Of a stretch of 64,000 nucleotides of DNA, positions 25,001-32,690 are shown piece after piece. The DNA lies in the NCBI GenBank assembly GCA_025617745.1, contig CM046866.1:12903725-12967724 (forward strand). Reading direction: 5' to 3'. A program made the position numbers and the translations under genes. The notes beneath the pieces are model-generated. The model saw only the letters and a program-made list of their open reading frames with translations, made no database searches and was not told the origin of the DNA. Each line of letters opens with the position of its first letter. Positions within the stretch are counted from its first letter, which is position 1. The stretch is from Heliocidaris erythrogramma. Taxonomy: Eukaryota > Echinodermata > Echinoidea > Camarodonta > Echinometridae.

Positions 25001-28000
25001 CTTTTCCTACTTTTCATCAATGATCTTCCTAACTGTATATCACCCCAGTCTACTGTGAGATTGTTAGCAGATGACTGCATCTTGTACAGGAAGGTGACAA
25101 GTGTGAACGATGCCGAATGCCTGCAAATGGACCTAGATGCACTCCAAGAATGGGAAGCAGACTGGCTATTAATGCAATTGCACCTGCAGAAATGCCAGGT
25201 TATGCATGTTCTCCAATAAAAGGCAATCATCCCAAACTTCATTCCCATACTTCATTCATGAAGAGTGTCTACAGGTCACAGAAACTGCAAAGTACTTGGG
25301 AGTGAACATACAGAACAACCTGAAATGGAACCACCATCTACATGTCACAACCAAGAAAGCCAACTCTGTACGGGGCTTCCTGCAGAGAAATGTGAGGGCC
25401 TGTCCACCACAGACAAAGGCATTATTGTACAATACATTACTACGCCCTGTGCTGGATTATGCTGCAGTCGTCTGGGACCTATCCATGCAAGAGAACATCA
25501 GAAAGGTGGAAATGGTGCAACGCCATTGTGCACGGTTCGTCCTGGGTGACTACCAGCACATGAGCAGCATTAGTTCCATGCTCAATAAGCTTCAGTGAAG
25601 AAGTCTTCAAGAGAGGAGGGCACAGCAGAAAGTGTACATGGTCTACAGCAAACATGTACTCCATGGCTGGTTGATCTTCCAGTCACCAACTTTATACCAG
25701 TTGCTGGACCGCTAACATGTGGAAATCCTCAAAAGTTCCAAGTTCCATTTTCTAGAACTAATTTCCAAACCACGTTCTACCCCGGTGCTATCCGGCTGTG
25801 GAACTCCTTACCACCGGCCGTCATCAGCTGCACCTCCTTGGAGCTCTTCAAGCAGAAGGTGCAGCATGTTAAGCTCCGTTGAGCTTCTGCCTGGTTTTTA
25901 GCTGCACATAGAAAATTGAAAATTGTTGAGGCTTTTTTACTTGCAGTCTTAGCACTTGACAAGCACAAGGTACGATAATACGCCAGCAGTGGACTGTACC
26001 TGACCGCAAGAAGAAGGAAAGATAATTGATCGAAGGATAAAAGCAAGGAATAACAAAATGATAGACAGAGAAAAATGATAAAATTAATCCATCAATCGGT
26101 TCATTCATTGAATAATTAATCAAATAATTAATTCATGCATGCTGCCATCGTGTCATGTTTTTTTCTTTTTTTTTCCTGCTCAAAAAGAAGATACATGTAC
26201 CATACATGTAGGCTAGGCCACTCACGGGTACATTTCTGTAAAATAGTTGGTATTTTCTGTCGCATGTACTAAAGGTATGGGGGAAAAAATAAGATAAATA
26301 TTTTAAATACTTGCTTTCAAATTCAGCCCTTAAAAATCTCACTCCTACCTCAAATGGCCGTTAGGAAGAACTTTTGATATTTTCAGCAAAATCCAAAGTC
26401 AAAATCTTGTCCAAAACCGGAGAAATCCCCGCCGATTTGTTTCGCGATCGCGTGTTGTTTACAAACTGCCGATGTCTTAGACTAAAATCGGCCAATACAA
26501 TTTTTGTCCACGAAGAAACTCGGGATCGCAAGCGCACACAGAAAATCGGAACTTTTCCGTGTACGCCATAGGGACCGAATTTTTGAGGACAAAACTCTTT
26601 TGGGGAGATGTCAGCGCCCGCGGCGACCAGGAAATGTACACAATGACTCTGATAGCTCGTTTCGCGAGAATCAACAGTAAATTACGGATTTGATTTTTGA
26701 AAATATCTTTTCCAACATTGGTGAGTTGAATTTATTGTATTTCTTGGATATTTTGGGGTCGGTTTTTGAAAATTAAATGCCGATTTTGAGTGAATATTGG
26801 TGACTTTTGTGCAGTGGTGTTTTAAAAAGATGAGGTGTATGACTGCCTACATTATACACACGAAGTATAGGAATGTAGCTATGAGTGGGCTAGGCCTACA
26901 TTAAAAAAAAAAAATGTACTGAAAAAAATTCAAAAATTTCTAACAAGCGAGCCACACACCACCGCGACCTGACTGTAAAGCCCTCAGAAGTGCGCAATTG
27001 TACTTTGTAGAAGAAATCATTGCGTGATTTACAAATTTCTATAGCATGTCACTGTCACTTCTGCTTTCTGGATGTGAAAAAGAATACATATTTCATTTTC
27101 AGTTGATGTTTGTGGTACTGGTAAGGGGAACAATATTTCCATGGTCTACTATAAATTGTTTTTGCTGTCACGTGGCAAACTTCACGTGGCCGGGCACACG
27201 CACATGATTCAATTCAAATCAAAGAGTAGACAATGAATGAATGTCAAGTATTTTTTTTTTCCTAAATCAACAATGATTAAATTAAGATTTGAGAGTAAGA
27301 TAAGACCTAATAAACGAAAGGAACAGATTACACAGCTCAATCACTTTAAATCTACATACATTTAACATTTCAAATATTTAAAGACCTGGTCCGGTGACTG
27401 AACAACTATACATCAATGGAAAGCTTATTGGACGTAGAATACAAAAATATATGATTAAGACCAATGAGACATTTCGTAATTGCACAATAAGCAAAACAAA
27501 AAATAATTTTCAGCCTCCCCGCCATTTACGGGTGAGCCGGTCCGAAATAAATCGCAAACCTATGACGTCATGTTATGAAGACCCGCTAGAACTTGAACTT
27601 AGTATTTGTACATAAACAACACAAGTTGAGCGGGGAGAAGTCCATTGAACGCTGAATAATAAAGTTTTTTTACAAAAGTTTTGAGTTGTCATGGCGTCAG
27701 TTGTGATCGAAGAAGATAAGGATGATTTGCTGATGGACTGTGAATACGAGGAGGTAGAGGATGGTGAGGAGAAGATGAGGGAAACTATGAAAGTGAATCG
27801 AGTTCTGGCAGCGGCAGTAGTGACAGTGACGAGGACAATAGTGATCTGGCCGGTTATAAAGACGGGGATGCTGCCGCATGTGAAGGGGCAAGGTTAGGGG
27901 TATTAGCGTGGGAGTATGAGCCACTGCCAAGGCAAGAGGAGGACCGGGAGAAAATGTAGGACTAAGATAGAGATTTGCAAAACCGTGACAACAGAATGCA

Positions 28001-29372
28001 TGGAAATGTAGAAGATTGGTAAGTTTTGTGATTTCTTATTGATGATTTCAATAATGATCTGAAACTATAGCAGAATGTTTAGAATCAGCAAACTCTCTCA
28101 CCATGTTCACCTAGAGCAAGACTAAATTTGATCGACGTTCAGTACTACTAGGCCTACTATCACAAAATAAAGCAAGAAACTTTACTAAACTTGATCTGGC
28201 GGATATAAATGGCGACTGGGCTTAGCGAATTTGGCCATTTGTGATTTATATATAAAGTATTAATTTCTTCAAAATGAACCAATATTTTGAGCTTGGCTGT
28301 AAGTTTAACGCGAGGACATCGTCGACTGTCAACTTCGACAACTGCGGCCATAGCTATAGTATACCTACTAACCTAGCGGTCGCGGCAGCTCCCGGTAGGT
28401 AGGTTACCCGCAGCGCGGGCGGCATAGACATGCTATGATAGCCCTGATGCAGGCCAGCCACGTATGCAGTCCATGCATCCGAAAATGCAATTTCAAGATT
28501 CCTGCAATAAATATTTTACAAAGAATCGAAGAATCTCGTCTAAATATATGGTAAGAATGATTCCTTTCGCATTTTGATGGCTATAATTTTGATAAATCTA
28601 GACTAAACCAAATCTAAAGTTTAACAAACATGACAAAGTTAAAACCTAACACAAGCAATGCACTCATTATTGTGCGAGACATGCCTACAAACGTGAAGAG
28701 CATAATCGACTCATAACAGCCCCAAAATTAAATGGAACGACGATTAATCCCCATTCATATCTATTCTATTCAGTTTTAATTAAAATAATCATTTTAATTA
28801 GTAAATTAAGACACAAAGTCTCATCGAGTTACGTACCATTCCGTATTGACATCGCCTACTGTGTGCAGAAAGATCACAGGCTCGCGATCGATCGCTACAT
28901 AACATGACGTCATCCGCTCGAAGGCTCTTATTCGCGATGTAACTTCAGAGTTTTGAAGCACTTGAATTCCACCGGAATTCCAGATTTCAAACCACTATTT
29001 CTCATCCGCATGGCAATTTCTGGATAAATAGTGGTGATTTTCCTCTTCTGTGTCCCCTAAGCTTCAGATTGATATATAATTCACCTATTTGATTTATCGC
29101 TTCGGACCAGGTCTTTAAGAAATTCCTTTTTAGTTATTCAATATCTGAATGTATTTTGACTAACATTTTTAGAAGCATGTGGGACCGAAGGTACCCATTT
29201 CCATTCTAATTCCACATAAATCACTGATGTCTGATGATTCGATTTACGTTTATTCAAAATTAAATGACTTTCAAATGATAACACATACCTGCTGTTTCTC
29301 TGTGAGAATTTCCTCCGCAAGTGCCTCTAATTCACCGAGATGCGTTAGGATGAAATTGGTGTCCTTCGCCAT
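9217..29372 (-). CDS. PDRG1: PDRG1 (p53 and DNA damage-regulated protein 1), five exons
   Basis: Joined minus-strand coding sequence: 29372-29289, 19358-19262, 18817-18740, 18028-17948, 9311-9217. The phases are 0, 1, 1 and 1, every junction keeps frame, and all introns are GT-AG. The product is 144 residues with a TGA stop, close to the roughly 133 of vertebrate PDRG1. Family features in order: an N-terminal helix (ELEALAEEILTEKQQ, residues 14-28), VDLDRKRNQSREAVRAL (30-46), a linker, FGNTFIKLP (67-75), DQKKLDEEINELRDGLKPKV (87-106), and a C-terminal GFDLKAMSRDELKA. PDRG1 is a prefoldin-beta-like coiled-coil subunit of the URI1 prefoldin-like module of the R2TP/PAQosome chaperone, acting in cytoplasm and nucleus. 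Introns 1 (9.9 kb) and 4 (8.6 kb) are swollen by transposons. I am confident of the identity; expression was not tested. Confidence 0.9.
9320..9980 (-). other. PDRG1 intron 4, 3' part
   Basis: Holds a TTG/TTGTTG microsatellite-like patch (9482-9510) and a CpG-rich 100-base patch (9650-9780). No gene seen. Confidence 0.4.
10083..13934 (-). CDS. Retrotransposon ORF2: endonuclease, reverse transcriptase, RNase H
   Basis: 1283 residues with no stop. Residues 18-235 form an apurinic-type endonuclease: WNAQG (24-28), IQETW (52-56), GDFNAH (151-156), SDHYPLL (226-232). Residues about 480-800 are the reverse transcriptase: SYRPISLT (544-551), FFDMEKAYDRLW (614-625), GLPQGSSLSPVLFN (672-685) and the catalytic YADD (702-705). 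Residues about 992-1120 are RNase H with all acidic positions visible: YTDGSRD (995-1001), RSELAA (1032-1037), LTDSLSAIQ (1057-1065), IPSHCGVQGNETAD (1098-1111). A C-terminal C-x2-C-x7-H-x4-C knuckle is at 1207-1223. The enzyme nicks the target and copies its own RNA there. The first ATG overlaps the end of ORF1 by 35 bases, so translation may start by reinitiation; a later start is possible. Confidence 0.92.
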   Translation of the reverse strand: MNYRPFMAYSTSLVTLVAFSILQWNAQGLGCHGDELISFLNQQTRPFEIICIQETWFDDGCIMQIPDYICEYRNRQGGTRGGCAIYVYSKLNYNRVFKHDDLEIISLQVLLHDNVSVNIVNFYNPCNKLSIGSLNELFNNVVKEKHTIIIGDFNAHNTLWGSQKTDTNGKVVEEFANERNLVILNDGSATRVDYHTGNFSCLDLTLAPPCTANKTTWQVLNNSLGSDHYPLLCQLNILNENSTHTKIDQSQQICSMLSTKNVNWDEFRHLTEEQWDTLQNEGKVIEYQTFMETIRFSLEKVKAHRATKKIKKNPVPWWNKECSSRIKERNRARSKLKSYVIPSADLVEDFKKKRAIAQRTLRQAKRLYWEKYCQNIDRFTPLSNIWSMIKRINNDGISTRKNIVLMREDCSAITDSEVADTFASHFKTINESFQGKVNTPEQKEIASQCDDIISSFSDAQSSSVPDEPFTMYELSIILKTCKESSPGRDGIGYEVYQNLSYKWREVMLNIMNNIWVTGIVPTQCKHYVIVPILKPHKVATDVSSYRPISLTTCFIKIVEKIIKERMTWFTEKHCLLPNCHSAFRKARSTKDNITQLENDIQKSIGNKEHTLAVFFDMEKAYDRLWKKGLIYKLNKLGFQGNTVRFLWNYLSGRSFQVRANQCYSVTHNIEEGLPQGSSLSPVLFNLMLSDIPMDASVNISTYADDCVIWKSGKNIDFLKRKVQIYVNNLNEWFNKWGFTLSKEKSVTLFFSNTNKIVQIDLDGVPLPPKEEHLFLGVMLDRKLTWRPHINMIVTKAKKKINIMKRLAGTTWGSSYKSLLKFYKVVIRPLLDYASEAYDSAHDHVKNFLLTIQYQALKLCTGALPGTSLESLQVDTGELPRDLRRSMLSKVYKAKIRQNPTHPLQSSLKNCWQFEYEKNKKVRKPFGLRVMEDEIYMYHANESLMSFTPMPPWHLSPPEVSLALHELVSKSDNIFYQYNTTVEYINKMWKNNLHIYTDGSRDPANGSASACYYVPAMRVVECKRMQNFTSSYRSELAAIVLALRWLENLNVYNKVVILTDSLSAIQAIKENNNDNFVKEIIITATCLKYKGTIICLEWIPSHCGVQGNETADFYAKTALKQRIEINNGLNIQETKHILRIFIQNEWQKRWDRSNSKLRKYQKVVSEKPSFQYLCTDKSSEKMIHRLRLAGLGLNDFLFKTGRHTTGKCDFCNERETVYHFLYVCPRFIIQRALLLAELNVSNVSEAEHKVENLSVKTQGALVRYFKRTRRFVIGWQEGNRVSKV
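13900..15216 (-). CDS. Retrotransposon ORF1: gag-like RNA-binding protein
   Basis: 438 residues. The N-terminal 100 are charged and probably flexible. Residues about 70-220 look like the RRM-like fold region of jockey/I-type gag proteins. Three zinc knuckles follow: CYKCQRYGHLAIGC (227-240, C-x2-C-x4-H-x4-C), CPRCGLGHSVESC (246-258) and CVNCNGNHSAAYKGC (267-281). A polar tail rich in E, K, N and T follows. These proteins coat the element RNA and bring it to the nucleus. The ATG at 15216 is the first in frame, in a GC-rich context close to the expected 5' end. ORF1 and ORF2 overlap in different frames. Confidence 0.88.
   Translation of the reverse strand: MAGATPVAENQTHLKPSVDDGGFQVIRKLKLAKKRMREGSLSDVEELAADTDFGTPPSTPLKTGENAKKTDLKVLLVPIERNKNLSAVNQLTIKKDIEKACRSPPDYIKFVRGGKGLLVKCRNDRQYKALTQIPEIGKIAVKAEEKTYASKGVIFGISLETSEEDILQELERSRVVKVERMKKRIEGDLKPLKTIILFFSTPQVPEYVEFCFQQIRVKEYIPPVPRCYKCQRYGHLAIGCKAKERCPRCGLGHSVESCELERQHFKCVNCNGNHSAAYKGCESSKEAQEVQQIKIQNRISFAQAVKLHSEQNEEHKQEKQFKNSELKNVIKENDKINTRKENLTIVDSDQTDMEIVSGSQFSTKTDTTSNKSENTDQNNRNFLKGVPDITLVSFFIRLIRIVTKPDCNPFDEITHILKDTLGLHPTVDELQTIHGLFH
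15241..15619. repeat. Spacer with AATCCAAA short tandem repeat
   Basis: At 15340-15405 the words ATCCAAAAT / AATCCAAA recur about eight times (8-9 bp period). The rest shows no gene. Confidence 0.5.
15620..16360. repeat. Duplicated block, periods about 218 and 525 bp
   Basis: GGAAACCAGGGGCAAAAG (15627) recurs as GGAAACCAGGAGCAAG (16153), each followed by GGGCAGGCTGGCTC and by GGAAATGGTG..GGGGGTGGTATT. A second segment, ACATCAACAATATGA at 16050, recurs at 16268, both followed by AGTCATTCTAG and CATGTAGTTC. The two periods imply nested or sequential duplications. No coding signal. Confidence 0.7.
16361..17947 (-). other. PDRG1 intron 4, 5' part
   Basis: No gene. Contains a G-rich run (16501), a 21-base C run (16688-16708) and a perfect 28-bp palindrome at 17210-17237. 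Confidence 0.5.
17210..17237. repeat. Perfect 28-bp palindrome of TACATGTA words
   Basis: Half-site ACAAGTACATGTAT is followed by its exact reverse complement. TACATGTA words recur throughout the window, often in tandem or palindromic form. Confidence 0.85.
17948..18028 (-). CDS. PDRG1: PDRG1 coding exon 4
   Basis: Acceptor CATAACAG|ATCAG and donor ATGGAAG|GTATAG. Codes residues 88-113, a charged helix (KLDEEINELRDGLKPKV), the second arm of the prefoldin-like coiled coil. Confidence 0.88.
18740..18817 (-). CDS. PDRG1: PDRG1 coding exon 3
   Basis: Acceptor CAATTCAAG|AAATC and donor CAGAAG|GTGAGA. Completes codon 61 and codes residues 62-86, including WVGFGNTFIKLP, matching the CFGNMFIK-type core of PDRG1. 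The acceptor tract is pyrimidine-poor but the frame on both sides fixes it. Confidence 0.88.
19262..19358 (-). CDS. PDRG1: PDRG1 coding exon 2
   Basis: Acceptor TTACATTTCAG|ATTG and donor AAAAAAG|GTAGGA. Residues 29-60 plus one base of codon 61. Holds the strongest family signature (VDLDRKRNQSREAVRAL), followed by a Ser/Lys-rich stretch that is longer than in vertebrates, as I recall them. Confidence 0.9.
19795..19932. mobile_element. 138-bp foldback MITE, copy 1
   Basis: Begins GGGGAGCGTTTCGTCAA and ends TTGATGAAACGCTCCCC. Arms of about 45 bp are near-complementary (TTTTGTCAGTGATTTTTACC against GGTAAAAATCACTGACAAAA) around a core containing CAATCAGATGCAAGGATT. The second copy at 63356 has exactly the same length. 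No coding capacity. It lies in PDRG1 intron 1. Confidence 0.85.
19933..21080. repeat. Intron 1 spacer with short repeats and a hairpin
   Basis: A CATTCCCTT 9-bp tandem repeat occupies 20028-20053 and a GT microsatellite 20610-20632. GCTTTACACAGAG occurs at 20690 and 20922. No gene seen. Confidence 0.5.
20783..20824. repeat. 19-bp stem hairpin
   Basis: Left arm GTATGTGAAAGGGAACTAT, loop CCCA, right arm ATAGTTCCCTTTCACGTAC. One mismatch, which pairs as G-U in RNA. Confidence 0.8.
21109..22871. mobile_element. Inverted-repeat element carrying a minisatellite
   Basis: Exact 14-bp terminal inverted repeats, TGTATCCCCCGGCA at 21109 and its complement ending at 22871, enclose a tandem array. The right end also forms its own hairpin (GTATCCTCCGGCA, TAC, TGCCGGGGGATAC; 22842-22870). 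No transposase is present. It is likely a non-autonomous DNA transposon. Target duplication not resolved. Confidence 0.65.
21300..22800 (+). repeat. Minisatellite of about ten 125-168 bp units
   Basis: The anchor CCCTATAAA occurs at 21308, 21433, 21573, 21729, 21873, 22021, 22177, 22325, 22481 and 22649. Two unit types alternate. A-type has GACGGAACACTGG and later ACACCAAGAGACACC; B-type has GACGGAACAATGAGGG and later ATACCAAGATACATC. The order is A B B A B B A B A A. Confidence 0.85.
22872..23639. other. Intron 1 spacer
   Basis: No gene or element end recognised; AT-rich with a small CpG-rich patch at 23570-23610. Confidence 0.4.
23640..25890 (+). pseudogene. Jockey/CR1-like reverse transcriptase relic, split by an insertion
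   Basis: Left part: NYRPVSLTSIVCKTLEHI and HNILSEAQHG, then in another frame VILLDLSKAF up to 24021. Right part, from 24829: RRLLHKIQYYGIRG, SGVPQGSVVGPLLF and a catalytic box reading LADD. Further on are AKYLGVNIQNNLKWNHHL, LLRPVLDYAAVVWD and RLWNSLPPAV near the C-terminus. Removing 24022-24828 plus one copy of the duplication restores the order of motifs, showing that the insertion came later. Several frameshifts and stops make it dead. No endonuclease domain is seen, so it is 5'-truncated. Plus strand, inside PDRG1 intron 1, so antisense to that gene. Confidence 0.8.
24022..24828 (+). mobile_element. 5'-truncated CR1-like retrotransposon nested in an older one
   Basis: Carries only the C-terminal end of an ORF2 (97-residue frame 24195-24488 with SVHSYPTRISGNFH and SGPDIWNNFPDNIKS, as found after the RT in CR1/L2-like elements). 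A 340-base 3' UTR follows, ending in ATAAAAGC and an ACAA tail. It is flanked by a 6-bp direct repeat ACATAG (24016-24021 and 24829-24834), which I read as the target-site duplication. Confidence 0.75.
25900..26340. other. Intron 1 spacer
   Basis: AT-rich, no gene. ATGTAC words near 26195-26215. Confidence 0.4.
26360..26725 (+). promoter_or_regulatory. CpG-rich block with TCGCGA palindromes, promoter-like
   Basis: A sharp island of CpG within AT-rich intron: TTTCGCGATCGCG (26440), TCGCGCCCGCGG-like patch near 26615, TTTCGCGAGA (26660). It is followed by a donor-like CATTG|GTGAGT at about 26720. This could be the first exon and promoter of an unrecognised plus-strand transcript, or simply transposon DNA. 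No protein family is visible. Confidence 0.25.
27378..29118. mobile_element. 1.73-kb TTAA-flanked inverted-repeat transposon
   Basis: TTAA at 27378-27381 and 29115-29118 flanks terminal repeats AGACCTGGTCCG and CGGACCAGGTCT. Similarity continues inward (ATACATCAATGGAAAGCTTA against ATATATCAATCTGAAGCTTA read from the other side). A subterminal inverted pair, TGACGTCATGTTATG (about 27564) and CATAACATGACGTCA (about 28900), also fits. TTAA target duplication is known for piggyBac and Kolobok. No transposase is seen; it carries an acidic frame (27691) and two CpG-rich patches. It lies in PDRG1 intron 1. Confidence 0.65.
27691..28018 (+). pseudogene. Acidic reading frame inside the TTAA element, possibly P2RX7-C-like
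   Basis: ATG at 27691 begins MASVVIEEDKDDLL and an acidic stretch. Near 27795 the sensible frame shifts to SGSGSSDSDEDNSDLAGYK, then GVLAWEYEPLPRQEEDRE, followed by stops at 27958. The pattern of a Ser/Asp-rich head, a WEYEP-like motif, then NVEDW at the donor (GATTG|GTAAGT, 28018) recalls the family resembling the P2X7 intracellular C-terminal domain that is abundant in marine invertebrates. The zinc-binding cysteine part would lie in a later exon that I cannot find. An acceptor-like TTTTTTACAAAAG sits just before. Identity is weak; an HMM search of all three frames would settle it. Confidence 0.3.
29289..29372 (-). CDS. PDRG1: PDRG1 coding exon 1
   Basis: Codes for residues 1-28 and ends CAGCAG|GTATGTG, a strong donor, in phase 0. 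The frame is open upstream to an ATG at 29462. I chose ATG 29372 because a TATA box (29443-29450) lies inside that extension and because the following residues already match the family's N-terminus. Confidence 0.88.
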
Positions 29373-29439
29373 TGTAAAGCAGCAATCCAGCATGCATTCA
29401 GCCACTCGAGCTGAAAGTAACTCCGAAGTCGAGCAGCAA

Positions 29440-29475
29440 TTATTTATATATTTGGCGGGCAATAATTGACGTCGG
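29440..29475 (-). promoter_or_regulatory. PDRG1: PDRG1 core promoter: TATA box, E2F-like and CRE-like sites
   Basis: Reading on the minus strand: a CRE-like CGACGTCA (29467-29474), an E2F-like GCCCGCCAAA (29451-29460) and TATATAAA (29443-29450). The expected start of transcription is near 29415, leaving a 5' leader of about 45 bases before ATG 29372. Sites are read by eye; a 5'-end map would test them. Confidence 0.45.
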
Positions 29476-29960
29476 TCTAGTCTAGTCGTCTGTATGTATT
29501 GCGTAGTGTGTTCGGACTATGGTTCGGACCTCGTCGACTCTTGATCAAAATGGTTCAGAATCATTTAGTTACCGGTACTGCATGTTTATCCCTAAATTTA
29601 AATATTATGTTAATCCAGCTGCCTTTATACACTGCTTCTACAAGTCTTTGCATTCATTCTCTCCTGATACTTTGTACAATGTATTTGTTTTTCTCATCCT
29701 CCATCTCACTCTCATTTTTTCTTTAGATTTATAATCTCTCATTTCAATTAAATGTAGTTTTGAGTTTCTGTTGAACCACCCGTTTTAACCTTATCCCCTC
29801 CACCTCATAAATCACTATGTTCTCTCCCTTCATGCCACTTCATATTTATAACGGTCTTTCTTTTTCCATTGTATACCACCTGAAACCATGCTTTCTCTCT
29901 ATCTCTCCCTCTTGCTCTTTTTACCTCCACCTATTTTTCTCCTTCCCTCCACCCCTCTTT
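29476..29960. other. Spacer upstream of PDRG1
   Basis: CT-rich short stretches; no gene recognised. Regulatory sequence for PDRG1 could lie here. Confidence 0.3.
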
Positions 29961-29962
29961 CC

Positions 29963-30381
29963 TTAACCCTAAGCTTTCAGGACAGGAATTATGTAAGGGC
30001 TAAATTGATCACATTTGTTCTTCGAATTGGCAACAATATTATTTTTCTTTTAGTGCTACATGGTTCCAACAAGGTGTAATGTCTTTGAAAAGAATATATA
30101 CGGTTAGGAATTTTGTCAAAAAGTTGAAAAAATTGCCAATTTTGATTTTTTTTTATAAATTATTTGAACCTTTCAATATGTTGCCAATTTAAGGATTTTA
30201 AAGCTTATTTTTGTTTTTAAAATTCCTGACATCAAACACAATATGGCCATGCAACAAAAATGGACAGTGTGTGCAAAATTTGTTGCTCTTTCTACTCATG
30301 CATCTGGTTATTTTTAGAGCTCTGAATCAAAAGTTATTGAGCCAATCCACAAAATGTGGTCAATTGTCCCGAAAGGGTTAA
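29963..30381. mobile_element. TTAA-flanked repeat, TTAACCCT ends, copy 1
   Basis: Begins TTAACCCTAAGCTTTCAGGAC and ends GTCCCGAAAGGGTTAA. A copy in inverted orientation lies at 35016-35390 with the same inner words (CATGCATCTGG, GAGCTCT, AATTGGCA, TGCTACATGGTT). Confidence 0.6.
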
Positions 30382-31337
30382 TTTTGGTGAAGTAAGAATA
30401 AGAAGTTGATAATACTCCAGAAAATTCATATTCGTACTTAAAAGTAAATATTAGAACACAAATCAACAAAGCATGAGAAATTATGACAATTTCATGGTTG
30501 TTTTCATGACACTTATCCATAGTTTAATGGCTAGAATTAATTTATACAAATTAACATAAACACAATTCTTTGTCACACATAGTTTTCCTTCAGATTATAC
30601 ATGTACATCAACAACAAAGTTATATATATTTACAGACATATATATAACAAACATTACATATTAATTTAAACTCTGATTTGATGTAAAAATATCATACAAG
30701 TGATTTTTCTTTAAAGGTAAATATGATTTTTTTTTTCTCTCTCCCAATGCTTTCAGGCCTAATAAATGTACTGTTTTCTTCCTTCATTTTCAACAATATA
30801 CATAATCTGTTTGCTCCTTTTCCATGAAAAGCATCCTTCTTTCTTTCTCGAAATCGAAATATAAATACAACATCACAATAACACCATGGACTATAGTGCT
30901 TCACATAATACTTTACAGTGTGCCTGCAACAGGCATTTATATTTTGATTACATAACAACTCACCAAACATTTTCTACAATTGGAGTTATAAAACGAACCA
31001 ACATTTTCAATAATGTCATACCGAGTTTACAATATTATGAAACAAATATGCAGTTTCAGCACCATAGCAAATATAGAAATCAATTCAATACTAATTCTGG
31101 ACCATACATGGTTTTAAATTTAAACAAATCCATAATGAAATTCTGAGAAAATCAATCAAATTCATTCAAGGTATTATAATTTCCACTGGTATGCCACATA
31201 TGTTTTGTTTGGTTTCTTTCAAACCAAATAGAAACTGAACTAAACACAGACATACCAGTACATGAACCTAGCATACATGAAATCATTTTCAATATTCAGG
31301 AAGGATATCAAACAATTAAAATAATAAATATGAAATA
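30382..31337. other. Intergenic AT-rich spacer
   Basis: No gene or element end recognised. Confidence 0.4.
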
Positions 31338-32121
31338 AAGTGGAACCTCGTTATACAAACTCCTTGCGACCACGGAAATTACAGTGAAAACTCGTTATAA
31401 AGAACAGTTATAACAAGGTAATTTTGCCCGTCCCGCTTCTTTGTATTCTATTGTATTTTAGTCCTGATATAACAACGTTTCGATAGAAAGAGGTAAATTT
31501 CCTTGGTCCCAAGGAGTTTTTATAACGAAGTTCGACTGTACCTTGCTATGTCAGGGTTAAATAACAAAAGATTACAAAAAAGTGGGACCAGTAAAATTAC
31601 CTTGTTATAACGAGAGTTTGTTATAACAATGTCTTTATAAATTAACTCTTACTGTGCCAAGGGGTTTAGCTCTCTTCAAAATTTTACCAAAATGTGATCA
31701 ATGCTTAACTTTTGAAATGTCTGCACATCATTAACCACTTATTATTTCGCAAACTAATGTGTACAAAACTAGTGGGAAATTTGTTACCATTTCTTATGAT
31801 ATCAAACATTATTACTTTGCCCAACTTTATGCATAAGAATTATTGAAAATTACATTTTAGTTTCTTTTTTGTCCATTATATTTTGGTTTCTCATTTGTTT
31901 ACTATTTTTTTTTAATCTGAAATTTTCTCTGAAATTTTCTATGGTAGCATATAATCATAATCGTATATTTAGAATGCTTGATCTATGCTCAAAATTTTGA
32001 TATACATTGACCACCATATACTTTTCCTGTGGTTGAGCAATCGGTGAATGCAAATGACAAGTCTATCTGTCACACATACGTGCCATCGGCACTGAAAGAG
32101 TTAACGAGGTTCCACTGTACA
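31338..32121. mobile_element. Composite AGTGGAACCTCGTTATA inverted-repeat elements
   Basis: Left end AAGTGGAACCTCGTTATA (31338), internal end TATAACGAAGTTCGACTGTA (31540), and a far right end TAACGAGGTTCCACTGTA (32121). Many TATAACAA/GTTATAAC words lie between. This looks like two related elements side by side or one inserted in another. Related to 35447-35630. Confidence 0.55.
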
Positions 32122-32201
32122 TGACAAGAACTGCGATGAATCAAAATGCTGTAGATATTGCAGTGAATGAAAGTAATCAATCAGATGATCATAATCCATC
32201 A

Positions 32202-32348
32202 GGGCCCTGTTTCATAAAACTTGTTATCAATAACAAGTTGCAATAATTGTTATAAGCTACTGAAATCCTTGCATCTGATTGGCTGAGAGCTAATTTGTCA
32301 TAGAAATGCGGCAGTTGTCACTGATAACAAGTCTTATGAAACGGGCCC
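32202..32348. mobile_element. GGGCCC foldback MITE, copy 1
   Basis: Ends GGGCCCTGTTTCATAAAAC and GTCTTATGAAACGGGCCC with continuing complementarity TTGTTATCA / TGATAACAA. The core ACTGAAATCCTTGCATCTGA is the complement of the core in the 138-bp MITEs. Confidence 0.8.
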
Positions 32349-32542
32349 AGACCTAGCCAGGTTTCTACCCAAGAAACTGAGCAAGAATGGGGCATGAAGG
32401 GATATTACAAATGCTACCCTGAAATGTGTCAATGTATTCTTGTATTCTTGCATTCTCACTGTAGATAAAGTATAAGTACTTTATATCATTTTAGCCCATT
32501 CGTTTTTCAGCAAAATATCTTAAAACCTCATGAATATGATCA

Positions 32543-32690
32543 GGGCCCTGTTTCGTAAAAATTGTTACCAATAACAAGTTACACTAATTGTCATAAGCTC
32601 TGAAATCCTTGAATCTGATTGGCTGAGCTCAAATTTGTCATAGAAATGGGGCAGTTGTTATTGATAACAAGTTTTATGAAACAGGTTCCT
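32543..32690. mobile_element. GGGCCC foldback MITE, copy 2
   Basis: Starts GGGCCCTGTTTCGTAAAAAT, ends TTTTATGAAACAGGTTCC. TGATC stands on both sides (about 32537 and 32690), a possible target duplication. It has lost part of the right terminal repeat. Confidence 0.75.

Noticed and set aside
29373..29462. N-terminal extension of PDRG1 to the ATG at 29462
   Set aside because: The TATA box lies within it and the family N-terminus is already complete from 29372.
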